Notes: generated by a model from the sequence alone, not told the origin. A DNA stretch of 5,789 bases from DATAVB01 sp040414495 (GCA_040414495.1 JBEDUI010000241.1:1-5789), one strand, 5' to 3'; counted from the first letter of the stretch, positions 1-5,789 are shown. Made by a program: numbers and translations.

Positions 1-575
1 GCGGTCCGGCGCGGCGGATGGCAGATCGCGGCATACCGCGACACGCACCGCTTCACCGCGACCCGCTGCGCGGCCGGGGCATATCGGGCCGCGTCCTCGC
101 AGCACTTGTCGTCGCCGGTCACCAGGATCACCGGTACGCCGAATTCGCCCGCCAGCGCGGCGTTCAACCAACCCTCACTGGCCGGCTCACCGTCCAGCCA
201 GACGCCGGTGATTGTGTTGGTCAGGTACGTGTGGGCCAGCACCCCGGTCTGTCCGGCCCCGGCGTGGTAGCCGATGAACGCCACCGCGTCGACGCCGTAG
301 TCGATGCCCTCCATCATCGACAGTTCCTTGTGCCGGCCGGTGAGCATGTCGGCCCGTTCGTCGAGTTGCTCGAGGAGCAGGTTGCGCATGCTCATGTGCG
401 CCTCGTTGATCAGCACCTCGTCGGCGCCGCCATCGAGGAAGCCGAGCACTGCCGCGTTCACGTCGCTGGTGAACGTGGGCCGAAATCGTTCCCACTGCGG
501 GGTCCCGGGAAGTACGTCCGCCGGCCAGGTCACCCCGGTCGCGCCCTCCATGTCCGCTGAGATGAGGATCCGCAC
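1..575 (-). CDS. M55 family D-aminopeptidase (Bacillus DppA-like), C-terminus cut off by window edge
   Basis: Predicted cytoplasmic zinc metallopeptidase that removes N-terminal D-amino acids from short peptides such as D-Ala-D-Ala. The 191 visible residues begin VRILISADMEGATG. The residues known as zinc ligands and catalytic base in B. subtilis DppA fall at nearly identical positions: Asp8 and Glu10 in SADMEG, His60 in INEAH, His104 in FIGYHAGAG, His115 in VLAHT, and Glu134 in PASEGW (133 in DppA). The fragment stops after a typical VTGDDKCCED segment; family members are about 270 residues, so roughly 80 are missing to the left. The start is GTG at 575, because an in-frame TAG lies at 591-593 and GGGAG sits 6 nt upstream. 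It is divergent from the binding-protein gene and has no signal peptide. Family assignment is firm; exact substrate is inferred. It should not be confused with E. coli dppA, a binding protein. Confidence 0.93.
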   Translation of the reverse strand, partial: MRILISADMEGATGVTWPADVLPGTPQWERFRPTFTSDVNAAVLGFLDGGADEVLINEAHMSMRNLLLEQLDERADMLTGRHKELSMMEGIDYGVDAVAFIGYHAGAGQTGVLAHTYLTNTITGVWLDGEPASEGWLNAALAGEFGVPVILVTGDDKCCEDAARYAPAAQRVAVKRCVSRYAAICHPPRRT

Positions 576-581
576 GCGCCG

Positions 582-586
582 CTCCC
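582..586 (-). promoter_or_regulatory. Ribosome binding site of the M55 peptidase gene
   Basis: GGGAG read on the minus strand, 6 nt before the GTG at 575. It decides the start: the nearby ATG at 588-586 is in another frame, and the correct frame is closed by TAG at 591-593. Confidence 0.7.
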
Positions 587-638
587 ATCGCTAGGGTCGC
601 TGTGGCGACTCCGATACCGGTCCGCAACCTGTCGCTCG

Positions 639-667
639 TTGACACTGTGTGTGCCGTAGCGGTTGAT
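639..667 (+). promoter_or_regulatory. Candidate promoter of the binding-protein gene
   Basis: A perfect TTGACA -35 hexamer lies at 639-644. With a 17-nt spacer the -10 position reads GTTGAT (662-667), and with 18 nt TTGATT (663-668); both are weak matches to TATAAT. The site is about 60-90 nt upstream of the ATG at 729 in the divergent intergenic region, which is where a promoter is expected. The good -35 with a poor -10 would suit a regulated promoter, but this is inference. No comparably good promoter was found for the leftward gene. Confidence 0.4.
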
Positions 668-687
668 TGTTCCCTCAGCGCACAATC
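665..687 (+). promoter_or_regulatory. Inverted repeat GATTGT-N11-ACAATC, possible operator
   Basis: Perfect 6+6 bp inverted repeat: GATTGT at 665-670 and ACAATC at 682-687, with an 11-nt centre. The half-site centres are 17 bp apart, roughly compatible with a dimeric repressor, although that spacing is not exactly two helical turns. It overlaps or directly follows the candidate -10 of the rightward promoter, where a repressor would block transcription, and it lies between two divergent genes it could co-regulate. No regulator gene is in the window and I do not recognise the half-site as belonging to a named family. Confidence 0.35.
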
Positions 688-699
688 CGGGAAACCCGG
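687..699 (+). repeat. Small GC hairpin CCGGG-AAA-CCCGG in the 5' leader
   Basis: Five-base perfect stem with a three-base loop, immediately after the 665-687 inverted repeat and 12 nt before the Shine-Dalgarno region of the binding-protein gene. It may be part of the leader structure or part of a composite operator. It has no U-run after it, so it is not an intrinsic terminator. A stem this short in GC-rich DNA can occur by chance. Confidence 0.3.
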
Positions 700-711
700 C
701 CCGTCGGTGAC

Positions 712-721
712 AGGAGTGAGG
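712..721 (+). promoter_or_regulatory. Ribosome binding site of the binding-protein gene
   Basis: AGGAGTGAGG contains two Shine-Dalgarno-like cores. GAGG at 718-721 is 7 nt from the ATG at 729 and is the better spaced; AGGAG at 712-716 is 12 nt away. This supports ATG 729 as the start, and it also gives a complete signal peptide. Confidence 0.7.
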
Positions 722-728
722 TTCGAGC

Positions 729-2582
729 ATGACGACCCGAAGGCTGCACCCCGCGGGAAGCGTGGTGTGCCTGCTGGCGACTGTGGTCGGAATCGTCTGT
801 GCGCCGATGCTCGTGGCGCCGCGGCCGGCCGGGGCGGCCGGGGAGTCGACCCTCACCATCGCGCTGACCGAGGACATCGACTCGCTCAACCCGTTCCAGG
901 CGCAATCGGCCGGAGCCAAGCAGATCGAGCGGCTGATGTACGACTACCTCACCGCATACGACGCCAAGGATGAGCATCCGATCGGCGGCCTGGCCGACCA
1001 TTGGTCGTATTCGCCGGACCGGCTCACCTGGACCTACCACATCCGGACCGGCGAGAAATGGTCCGATGGACAACCGGTCACCGCACACGACGTGGCGTTC
1101 ACCTACAACAAGGTCATGCACAACCCCGAGACCTGGGGAAAAGCGAGCGGCAATTTCGTCACCAATTTCCGTTCGGTCACCGCGTCCGACGACCACACGC
1201 TGATCATCACGACGAAGGCGCCGCAGGCGACAATGCTGGCGTTGGATATCCCGATCGTGCCAGCGCACATCTGGAAAACCGTGAAGGACGTCACCAAATA
1301 CAGCAACGACGAGACTCCGGTAGTGGACGGTCCGTTCATGTTGACCGATCACGTGCGCGGGCAGTTCGTCAAACTCCAGGCCAATAAGGACTATTGGCGC
1401 GGCGCCCCCAAGACCAAGCAGCTCATTTTCGCCACATACCGCGATTCTGATGCGGCGGTGGCGGCATTACGCCGGGGCGAGGTCGACATGGCGAGCGGGC
1501 TTTCCGCTGATCAGGCCGGTTCGCTCGATGCGCAGAACAATGTGACCGTGAATCGTGCGCCCGGTAATCGGGTCACCGAATTGTCGTTCAATTCCGGCGC
1601 GCAAACCAGCACCGGCGTACCGATCGGGAATGGAAATCCGGCGCTCAAGGATCGACGGGTACGGCAGGCTCTTACGTATGCGATCAATAAAAACCAGTTG
1701 GTCACCTCAGCCGAGGGCGGCGCCGCGCATGTCGGGCAGGGCTACATTCCGGCTCGTTATACGGCCTATCACTGGACGCCACCGGCGCCGCGTGCATTCG
1801 ACGTGAAAAAGGCGGGCCGGCTGCTGGACGCGGCCGGCTATCGCACCAGGCCGAATGGAAAGCGGTACGGCAAGGACGGGAAACCTTTGGTATTGCGGTT
1901 CACCGGCCATCTCAGCACTCCGGGCGAGAACATCATCGGCCGGCAAGTCGCGGCGTGGTTCGGCCGGCTCGGCATCGGGTTGAAGGTGCAGTTGGAATCT
2001 GACGCCGACCTCGACCAGGATACGGCGAGGGGCGATTTCGACCTGGCCATGCGCAATACGGTCGTCGACCCCGATCCGGATCACGCGCTGGCCATCCAGA
2101 CCTGCGCAGCCCGCCCGAGCACGCCGCCGGACGGCTCGGTCAGCACCGACCAGTACTGGTGCAATCACGATTACGACCGCGCGTACGCGCAGCAACTCGC
2201 GGAATTCAATCCGACCACGCGCGCGGCCACCGTACGGCGCATGCAGCAGATCATGTATGACGACGTGCCGGCCGACGTGCTGTTCTATCCGGATACGTTG
2301 GAGGCGTACCGCAACGATTTGTTCGGCGGTTTCCAAAAACAACCCGAGCCGGACGGACAGATTCTCGACCAGGACGGTTTCTGGGGCATCTATTCGGCCA
2401 CCCCGATCAACTCACCGCAGCAACGCAAAATCAACGACACTCCGACCGCGAGCAGCAGCTCTGATAATGGCGGCGGGCACGGCGTGTTGATCGGCATCAT
2501 CGTTGGAATCGTTGTGGTGCTGGCGATTGCGGCCGCGTTCATCATCGTGCTGCGCCGCCGGAAGACCGAGGTCACCGGGTAG
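729..2582 (+). CDS. ABC transporter peptide-binding protein (SBP_bac_5 family) with C-terminal membrane anchor
   Basis: Extracellular solute receptor of the Opp/Dpp/nickel class, 617 residues. Residues 1-36 are a Sec signal peptide: TRR, then a hydrophobic stretch at about 11-30, then PAGAAG with likely cleavage after Ala36 or Ala37. Neither cysteine there (14, 24) has a lipobox, so it is not a lipoprotein. The mature domain has family hallmarks: DIDSLNPF (49-56), the WSYSPD...RTGEKWSDGQPVTAHDV region (92-122), VDGPF, and RRVRQALTYAINK. Mature cysteines are only Cys459 and Cys478, a plausible disulfide. After a Ser/Gly-rich linker (about 570-585), residues 586-608 form a membrane helix followed by RRRK, which would tether the protein with its short tail inside the cell. 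No LPXTG motif is present. It is encoded opposite to the transporter operon and overlaps the S66 gene by 11 bp. Peptide binding is inferred from neighbours. Confidence 0.93.
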   Translation: MTTRRLHPAGSVVCLLATVVGIVCAPMLVAPRPAGAAGESTLTIALTEDIDSLNPFQAQSAGAKQIERLMYDYLTAYDAKDEHPIGGLADHWSYSPDRLTWTYHIRTGEKWSDGQPVTAHDVAFTYNKVMHNPETWGKASGNFVTNFRSVTASDDHTLIITTKAPQATMLALDIPIVPAHIWKTVKDVTKYSNDETPVVDGPFMLTDHVRGQFVKLQANKDYWRGAPKTKQLIFATYRDSDAAVAALRRGEVDMASGLSADQAGSLDAQNNVTVNRAPGNRVTELSFNSGAQTSTGVPIGNGNPALKDRRVRQALTYAINKNQLVTSAEGGAAHVGQGYIPARYTAYHWTPPAPRAFDVKKAGRLLDAAGYRTRPNGKRYGKDGKPLVLRFTGHLSTPGENIIGRQVAAWFGRLGIGLKVQLESDADLDQDTARGDFDLAMRNTVVDPDPDHALAIQTCAARPSTPPDGSVSTDQYWCNHDYDRAYAQQLAEFNPTTRAATVRRMQQIMYDDVPADVLFYPDTLEAYRNDLFGGFQKQPEPDGQILDQDGFWGIYSATPINSPQQRKINDTPTASSSSDNGGGHGVLIGIIVGIVVVLAIAAAFIIVLRRRKTEVTG

Positions 2583-3495
2583 CTGGTACGAGCGGTGGGT
2601 CGAGCAGTTTCAGCGTACGGGAGTCCGCGTCGAGTTCGGCCGCGATGCCGAGCGGGAACGCTTGGAAATGCCCGCCGTGCCCGACGTTGGCCCACACGAT
2701 CATCGGTACGCCGAGATCCGCGAGCCGCTCGGTCAGGATCGCCTCGATTTCTTCGGTCTCGCCGCATTCGGTGAATGTGCCGCAGATGATTCCGGCGACG
2801 CCGTCGAGATACCCGGCTCGACGCAGCTGCGTCAGCATCCGGTCGATCCGGTAATCCTCCTCCTCGATCTCTTCGATGAGTAGGATCCCGCCGGCGGCCG
2901 GGCGCGATGTGTCGGTCGCCAGCGACGAGGTCAGCAGGCTCAGGTTTCCGCCGACCGTGACCCCGGTGGCCCGGCCGCTGTTGACGGTTTTCGCCTCAGC
3001 GTAGGCGAATTCGGTCGTTCGCTCGGGGTGCATCAACGCCTGGATCATCGAGGCCATGGAGTACCGGTCCTGCGAGATCAGCAGCGCGCTGTGCAACGAG
3101 GCCCAGCCCAGCCTGACCGCGACCGCCTCCTGGATCGCGGTCACGTCGGAATACCCAGCCAGCACCTTCGGCGAATCAACAGGAATTCCGGACCAGTCCA
3201 TTGCGGATAGTGTGCGCTGCGCCCCGGAACCTCCGGTGGCGAAGATGATTCCGGCAATGTCCGGGTCACCCAAGGCGGCCCGCAAATCGGCGGCGCGCTG
3301 GGTATCGTCGCCAGCGAGATAACGCCGCATCGACCCCGAATCCCGCGCGGTGCCGTAAACAACCGGCTCCAGGCCGGCGAACCGCAGCACGTCCAGGCCT
3401 ATATCGAGCGACGCCTGGTCGGCCGGACTGCTCGCCGACATTACCGCGACCCGGTCTCCCGGCCGCAGCGCCGGTGGCCGCCGCAATGACCTCAC
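2572..3495 (-). CDS. S66 family peptidase (LD-carboxypeptidase / MccF-like)
   Basis: Cytoplasmic serine peptidase of 307 residues without a signal peptide, full length for the family. LD-carboxypeptidases remove the terminal D-Ala from murein tetrapeptides during wall recycling; the MccF branch cleaves toxic aminoacyl nucleotides. N-terminal PALRPGDRVAVMSASSP and GIIFATGGSGAQRTL are typical of the family. The nucleophile is Ser116 in LAGYSDVTAI. The acidic catalytic residue is in LLIEEIEEEDYRIDRML, probably Glu208. The catalytic histidine is His273 in NVGHGGH, before FPLGI. The start is GTG at 3495, overlapping the stop of the upstream ATPase by 4 bp (GTGA); no good Shine-Dalgarno precedes it, so translation probably depends on coupling. 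The 3' end overlaps the convergent binding-protein gene at 2572-2582. Position in a peptide-importer operon favours murein peptide processing, as for B. subtilis YkfA, but MccF-like detoxification is not excluded. Confidence 0.92.
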   Translation of the reverse strand: MRSLRRPPALRPGDRVAVMSASSPADQASLDIGLDVLRFAGLEPVVYGTARDSGSMRRYLAGDDTQRAADLRAALGDPDIAGIIFATGGSGAQRTLSAMDWSGIPVDSPKVLAGYSDVTAIQEAVAVRLGWASLHSALLISQDRYSMASMIQALMHPERTTEFAYAEAKTVNSGRATGVTVGGNLSLLTSSLATDTSRPAAGGILLIEEIEEEDYRIDRMLTQLRRAGYLDGVAGIICGTFTECGETEEIEAILTERLADLGVPMIVWANVGHGGHFQAFPLGIAAELDADSRTLKLLDPPLVPATR

Positions 3496-4469
3496 GTCGC
3501 CGGGGTACTGATATCGGCGAGATGGCAGGCGACCAGGCTCCGGTCGGCCGCCGCCGGCAACACCTCGACCGACTGGGTCGTGCAGACCGTGGCCCGCTCG
3601 CCGGCACTGGCCCGCAACGCACAGCGCGGATGGAACCGGCAGCCGGACGGAATCGCCGTCGGGTCGGGCGGTTCACCAGCCAACAGAGTCGACTTCGACC
3701 CGCTGTCGGGCAATACCGCGATCAACGCCTGGGTGTACGGATGCCGTGGCCGTAGCAGCACCTCTTCCACGGTGCCGACCTCGACGATACGGCCCAGGTA
3801 CATCACCGCGACCCGATCGGCGATATTCCAGGCCAATCCGAGGTCGTGGCTGACCACCAGCGCCGACAATGACAGCTCATTCCGTAAATCCAGAATCAGC
3901 TTCAGAATTTCCCCGCGGACCGAGGCGTCCAATGAGGACACCGGCTCGTCGGCCACGAGCACCGACGGGTCCAGGGCCAACGCGCCGGCGATCACGACCC
4001 GCTGCTGTTGGCCACCGGAGAGCTCGTGCGGATAACGGGCGACGAAATGCTCCGGCGGCCGCAACCCAGCCCGGGTCATCGCCGAATAGACGCGATCGTT
4101 CAAGCCGTTGCGGATGCCGTGTAGCCGTGGGCCTTCGGCTACGGCGTCGAATACGTTCTGCCGCGGATTCAGTGCCGCGGCCGGATCCTGCAGTACGAGT
4201 TGTACGTGCCGGCGGTATTCCTTCATCGCCGCGTTGGTGTAGTGCAGCGCTTTACCCGAATACCGCACCTCGCCCGATGTCGGCTTGATCAGACCGACCA
4301 GAGTCCGGGCCAGCGTGCTTTTCCCGCAGCCGGATTCGCCGATCAGCGCAACGATTTCGCCCGCGCCTACGGTCAGGTTGACCCCATCGACAGCGCGGGC
4401 CGCGCGTTGCCGGCGGCGGGCCGGGAAGGTGACCGCGAGGTCGCGTACCTCCAATACCGGATCGGTCAT
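3492..4469 (-). CDS. Peptide ABC transporter ATP-binding protein (DppF/OppF-like)
   Basis: Cytoplasmic ATPase subunit, 325 residues, energising peptide import together with the second ATPase encoded just upstream. Visible motifs in order: Walker A GESGCGKST (44-52), Q-loop Gln94 in LVLQDP, signature LSGGQ (150-154), Walker B VLVADEP with Asp174 and Glu175, D-loop SSLD (178-181) and switch His208 in VVSHD. All catalytic elements are intact. The C-terminal oligopeptide/dipeptide extension has HPYTQAL (243-249) and four cysteines (277, 283, 296, 315) starting with GCRFHPRC; comparable sets bind a [4Fe-4S] cluster in some Dpp ATPases. The Q-loop QDP and placement after the first ATPase suggest the F-type partner. 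ATG 4469 overlaps the upstream stop by 4 bp (ATGA), and GGGGGAG lies 5 nt upstream. The 3' end overlaps the S66 gene by 4 bp. Dipeptide versus oligopeptide preference cannot be read from the sequence. Confidence 0.94.
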   Translation of the reverse strand: MTDPVLEVRDLAVTFPARRRQRAARAVDGVNLTVGAGEIVALIGESGCGKSTLARTLVGLIKPTSGEVRYSGKALHYTNAAMKEYRRHVQLVLQDPAAALNPRQNVFDAVAEGPRLHGIRNGLNDRVYSAMTRAGLRPPEHFVARYPHELSGGQQQRVVIAGALALDPSVLVADEPVSSLDASVRGEILKLILDLRNELSLSALVVSHDLGLAWNIADRVAVMYLGRIVEVGTVEEVLLRPRHPYTQALIAVLPDSGSKSTLLAGEPPDPTAIPSGCRFHPRCALRASAGERATVCTTQSVEVLPAAADRSLVACHLADISTPAT

Positions 4470-5446
4470 GACGTCTCCCCCGACTTTGACGCGAGCACCT
4501 TCAGGCAGGCCGATTCACGGCGTTCACCGGCCGGCCACAACGCGATATCGGCACTCGTACATTCGGGCATGGCCTCGGCGCACCGCGGTTCGAACGGGCA
4601 GCCGGGCAATTCCTCCCGCAGATCGGGCGGATCGCCGGGCAGCCCGGCCGGTGCGAGCCGCGAGGCCGGGTCGCCGATTTTCGGGAACGCGCCGGACAAT
4701 GCCTTCGTATAAGGATGTTGCGGCCCGTCGATCAATTCCCGCGACGGTCCTATCTCGACAATCCGGCCGGCGTACATGACGGCCAAACGTTCACAGGTGG
4801 CGGCGAGTACGGACAGGTCATGGCTGATCATGATCATGCCGATCTGCCGTTCCCGCACCATGTCCGAGAGCAATTCCAGGATCTGACCCTGCACAATCAC
4901 GTCGAGGGCGGTGGTCGGCTCGTCGGCGATGATGAGGTCAGGCCGGCAGGCCAACGCCATCGCGATCATGACCCGTTGCCGTTGCCCACCAGACAGTTCG
5001 TGCGGATAGCTCGCGTGCCGTCCGGCTGGAACACCGACGCTGTCGAGCAATTCGGCGGTACGGGTCCGGGCTTCGCGTTCGCTCACCTTTTCGTGCAGCA
5101 GAATCGGCTCGCGGATTTGTTCGCCGATGGTCTGTACGGGATTCAGCGCGCTCATCGCGCCCTGGAATACGACCGAGGCGCCGGCCCAGCGCACGGCCCG
5201 GATCCGGCTCCAGTTGGCCTGCTGCAGATCCTCGTCGTGGAACCGGATCTGGCCGGTGATCGTGGCCGTATTCGGTAACAATCGCAGCAGGCTGAGCGCG
5301 ACCGTTGATTTGCCCGAGCCTGATTCGCCGGCCATACCGAGGGTTTGGCCCGCTTCCAGGGTCAATTCGACCCCGCGTACCGCGTGCACCCGGTCATTAC
5401 CGCTGCGATAGGTGACGTTGAGGTCGCGTACCTCCAACAGTGTCAT
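4466..5446 (-). CDS. Peptide ABC transporter ATP-binding protein (DppD/OppD-like)
   Basis: Cytoplasmic ATPase subunit of 326 residues, the pair of the downstream DppF-like protein. Motifs: Walker A GESGSGKST (40-48), Q-loop Gln95 in VVFQGAMSALNP, signature LSGGQ (151-155), Walker B LIIADEP with Asp175 and Glu176, D-loop ALD (180-182) and switch His209 in MISHD. The Q-loop is followed by Gly-Ala rather than the common Asp-Pro, a known sort of variation in D-type subunits. The C-terminal extension has HPYTKAL (244-250) and four cysteines (283, 289, 296, 314) beginning GCPFEPRC, a candidate iron-sulfur site. I chose ATG 5446 because MTLLEVRDLNVTY is the normal family N-terminus and the ATG overlaps the permease stop by 4 bp (ATGA). 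A longer in-frame opening to 5557 would add 37 arginine-rich residues encoded inside the permease gene and is implausible. No strong Shine-Dalgarno is visible. Confidence 0.94.
   Translation of the reverse strand: MTLLEVRDLNVTYRSGNDRVHAVRGVELTLEAGQTLGMAGESGSGKSTVALSLLRLLPNTATITGQIRFHDEDLQQANWSRIRAVRWAGASVVFQGAMSALNPVQTIGEQIREPILLHEKVSEREARTRTAELLDSVGVPAGRHASYPHELSGGQRQRVMIAMALACRPDLIIADEPTTALDVIVQGQILELLSDMVRERQIGMIMISHDLSVLAATCERLAVMYAGRIVEIGPSRELIDGPQHPYTKALSGAFPKIGDPASRLAPAGLPGDPPDLREELPGCPFEPRCAEAMPECTSADIALWPAGERRESACLKVLASKSGETS
4475..4481 (-). promoter_or_regulatory. Ribosome binding site of the DppF-like ATPase gene
   Basis: GGGGGAG on the minus strand, 5 nt before ATG 4469. It lies inside the end of the upstream ATPase gene, so this gene can be started both by coupling and by fresh ribosome entry. 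Confidence 0.55.
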
Positions 5447-5789
5447 CGCCCGGCCGCCATTCTCGGGTTCAGGATGTGCTCGACGGCCCGGCCGGTCAGC
5501 GTGAACCCGAGCACCACGATCACGATCGCGACGCCCGGTGGCAACAAATACCACCACGCGCCGGCGGTGACCGCGCCCTGGCTGAACGCCTGGTTCAACA
5601 TCGAGCCCCAGGACACGTCGGTCGGATCGCCCAGGCCGAGGAAGGTCAACGTGGTTTCGGAGAGAATCGCGCCGGCGACGGTCAGCGTGCTCGACACGAG
5701 AATCAACGGCGTCACGTTCGGCAATACGTGTCGCAGCATCACCTGCAGGTTGCCGGCGCCGAGCGCCCGGGCCCGTTCGATGAATGGCC
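5443..5789 (-). CDS. Peptide ABC transporter permease (DppC/OppC-like), N-terminus cut off by window edge
   Basis: C-terminal 114 residues of an inner-membrane permease; the reading frame stays open to the right edge, so the start is outside. The first visible residues, PFIERARALGAG, followed shortly by RHVLPN, are the cytoplasmic EAA loop that docks onto the ATPases. Next come a membrane segment (PLILVSSTLTVAGAIL), the family hallmark SETTLTFLGLG with DVSWGSML, and a last membrane segment (LLPPGVAIVIVVLGFTLTG) ending in VEHILNPRM. The FLGLG...SWG...NPR pattern is that of the C-type rather than the B-type permease. Its stop overlaps the start of the DppD-like gene by 4 bp. Known operons of this type carry a B-type permease next to it, expected beyond the right edge, along with the operon promoter. 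Confidence 0.92.
   Translation of the reverse strand, partial: PFIERARALGAGNLQVMLRHVLPNVTPLILVSSTLTVAGAILSETTLTFLGLGDPTDVSWGSMLNQAFSQGAVTAGAWWYLLPPGVAIVIVVLGFTLTGRAVEHILNPRMAAGR

Noticed and set aside
18..560. Rightward 180-codon open frame opposite the M55 gene
   Set aside because: It is the antisense shadow of a GC-rich gene. The M55 frame on the other strand has all the zinc-binding motifs, while this frame shows arginine- and proline-rich sequence with no recognisable domain.
576..638. Promoter for the leftward M55 gene
   Set aside because: I scanned the minus strand of the intergenic region and found no -35/-10 pair at acceptable spacing. A promoter must exist, or read-through antisense to the binding-protein gene must supply transcription, but I cannot place it.
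187..645. Leftward open frame with an ATG at 588 near the M55 start
   Set aside because: It is out of frame with the M55 motifs, and its translation is low-complexity Arg/Gly-rich sequence. The true start is GTG 575.
729..830. Lipoprotein signal in the binding protein
   Set aside because: The two cysteines (14 and 24) are preceded by SVV and GIV, which do not fit a lipobox because a small residue is needed just before the cysteine. A signal-peptidase-I site at PAGAAG fits better.
675..1352. Leftward 225-codon open frame crossing the intergenic region and the start of the binding-protein gene
   Set aside because: Its translation is Arg/Val/Gly-rich without motifs, and it is fully antisense to a convincing signal peptide and SBP_bac_5 domain.
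1707..2342. Leftward 211-codon open frame inside the binding-protein gene
   Set aside because: Antisense shadow caused by third-position G/C bias; no domain or ribosome binding site supports it.
4200..4779. Rightward open frames opposite the junction of the two ATPase genes
   Set aside because: They are antisense to the Walker A region of one ATPase and the cysteine extension of the other, and have no motifs of their own.
5447..5557. Extended N-terminus for the DppD-like ATPase
   Set aside because: The extra 37 residues lie wholly inside the permease coding region, are arginine-rich and match no family N-terminus. ATG 5446 with its 4-bp overlap is the better start.

Overview
The window looks like chromosomal DNA of a high-GC Gram-positive bacterium, most likely an actinomycete. 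The evidence is the strong G/C bias at third codon positions, a GTG start on two genes, genes packed with 4-base stop/start overlaps, and a family-5 solute-binding protein with a Sec signal and a C-terminal membrane anchor instead of a lipobox. I cannot name a genus from sequence alone.

Layout, left to right. Positions 1-575 (minus strand) hold the N-terminal two thirds of an M55 zinc D-aminopeptidase, cut by the window edge. Positions 576-728 are a divergent intergenic region with a candidate promoter for the rightward gene, a perfect 6+6 inverted repeat (possible operator) and a small GC hairpin. Positions 729-2582 (plus strand) encode a 617-residue extracellular peptide-binding protein of the SBP_bac_5 family. 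It meets an S66 LD-carboxypeptidase/MccF-family peptidase gene (2572-3495, minus strand) tail to tail, with an 11-bp overlap. Upstream of the peptidase on the minus strand lie two Opp/Dpp-type ATPases (3492-4469 and 4466-5446) and the C-terminal end of a DppC-type permease (5443-5789, cut by the right edge). Each junction in this minus-strand series is a 4-bp overlap (ATGA, ATGA, GTGA), so permease, ATPase, ATPase and peptidase almost certainly form one translationally coupled operon.

How the genes fit together. The binding protein captures a peptide outside the cell, and the DppC-like permease (with a partner permease expected to the right) and the ATPase pair import it. The two cytoplasmic peptidases then have specificities suited to peptides containing D-amino acids: M55 enzymes release N-terminal D-amino acids, and S66 LD-carboxypeptidases cut L-D bonds in murein peptides. 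The same set of families is found in the Bacillus subtilis dppABCDE-ykfABCD locus, so the best working hypothesis is uptake and breakdown of cell-wall-derived (D-amino-acid) peptides. This is inferred from families and neighbourhood; substrate specificity is not visible in the sequence. Nothing points to a mobile element, CRISPR array, RNA gene or wholly new system.
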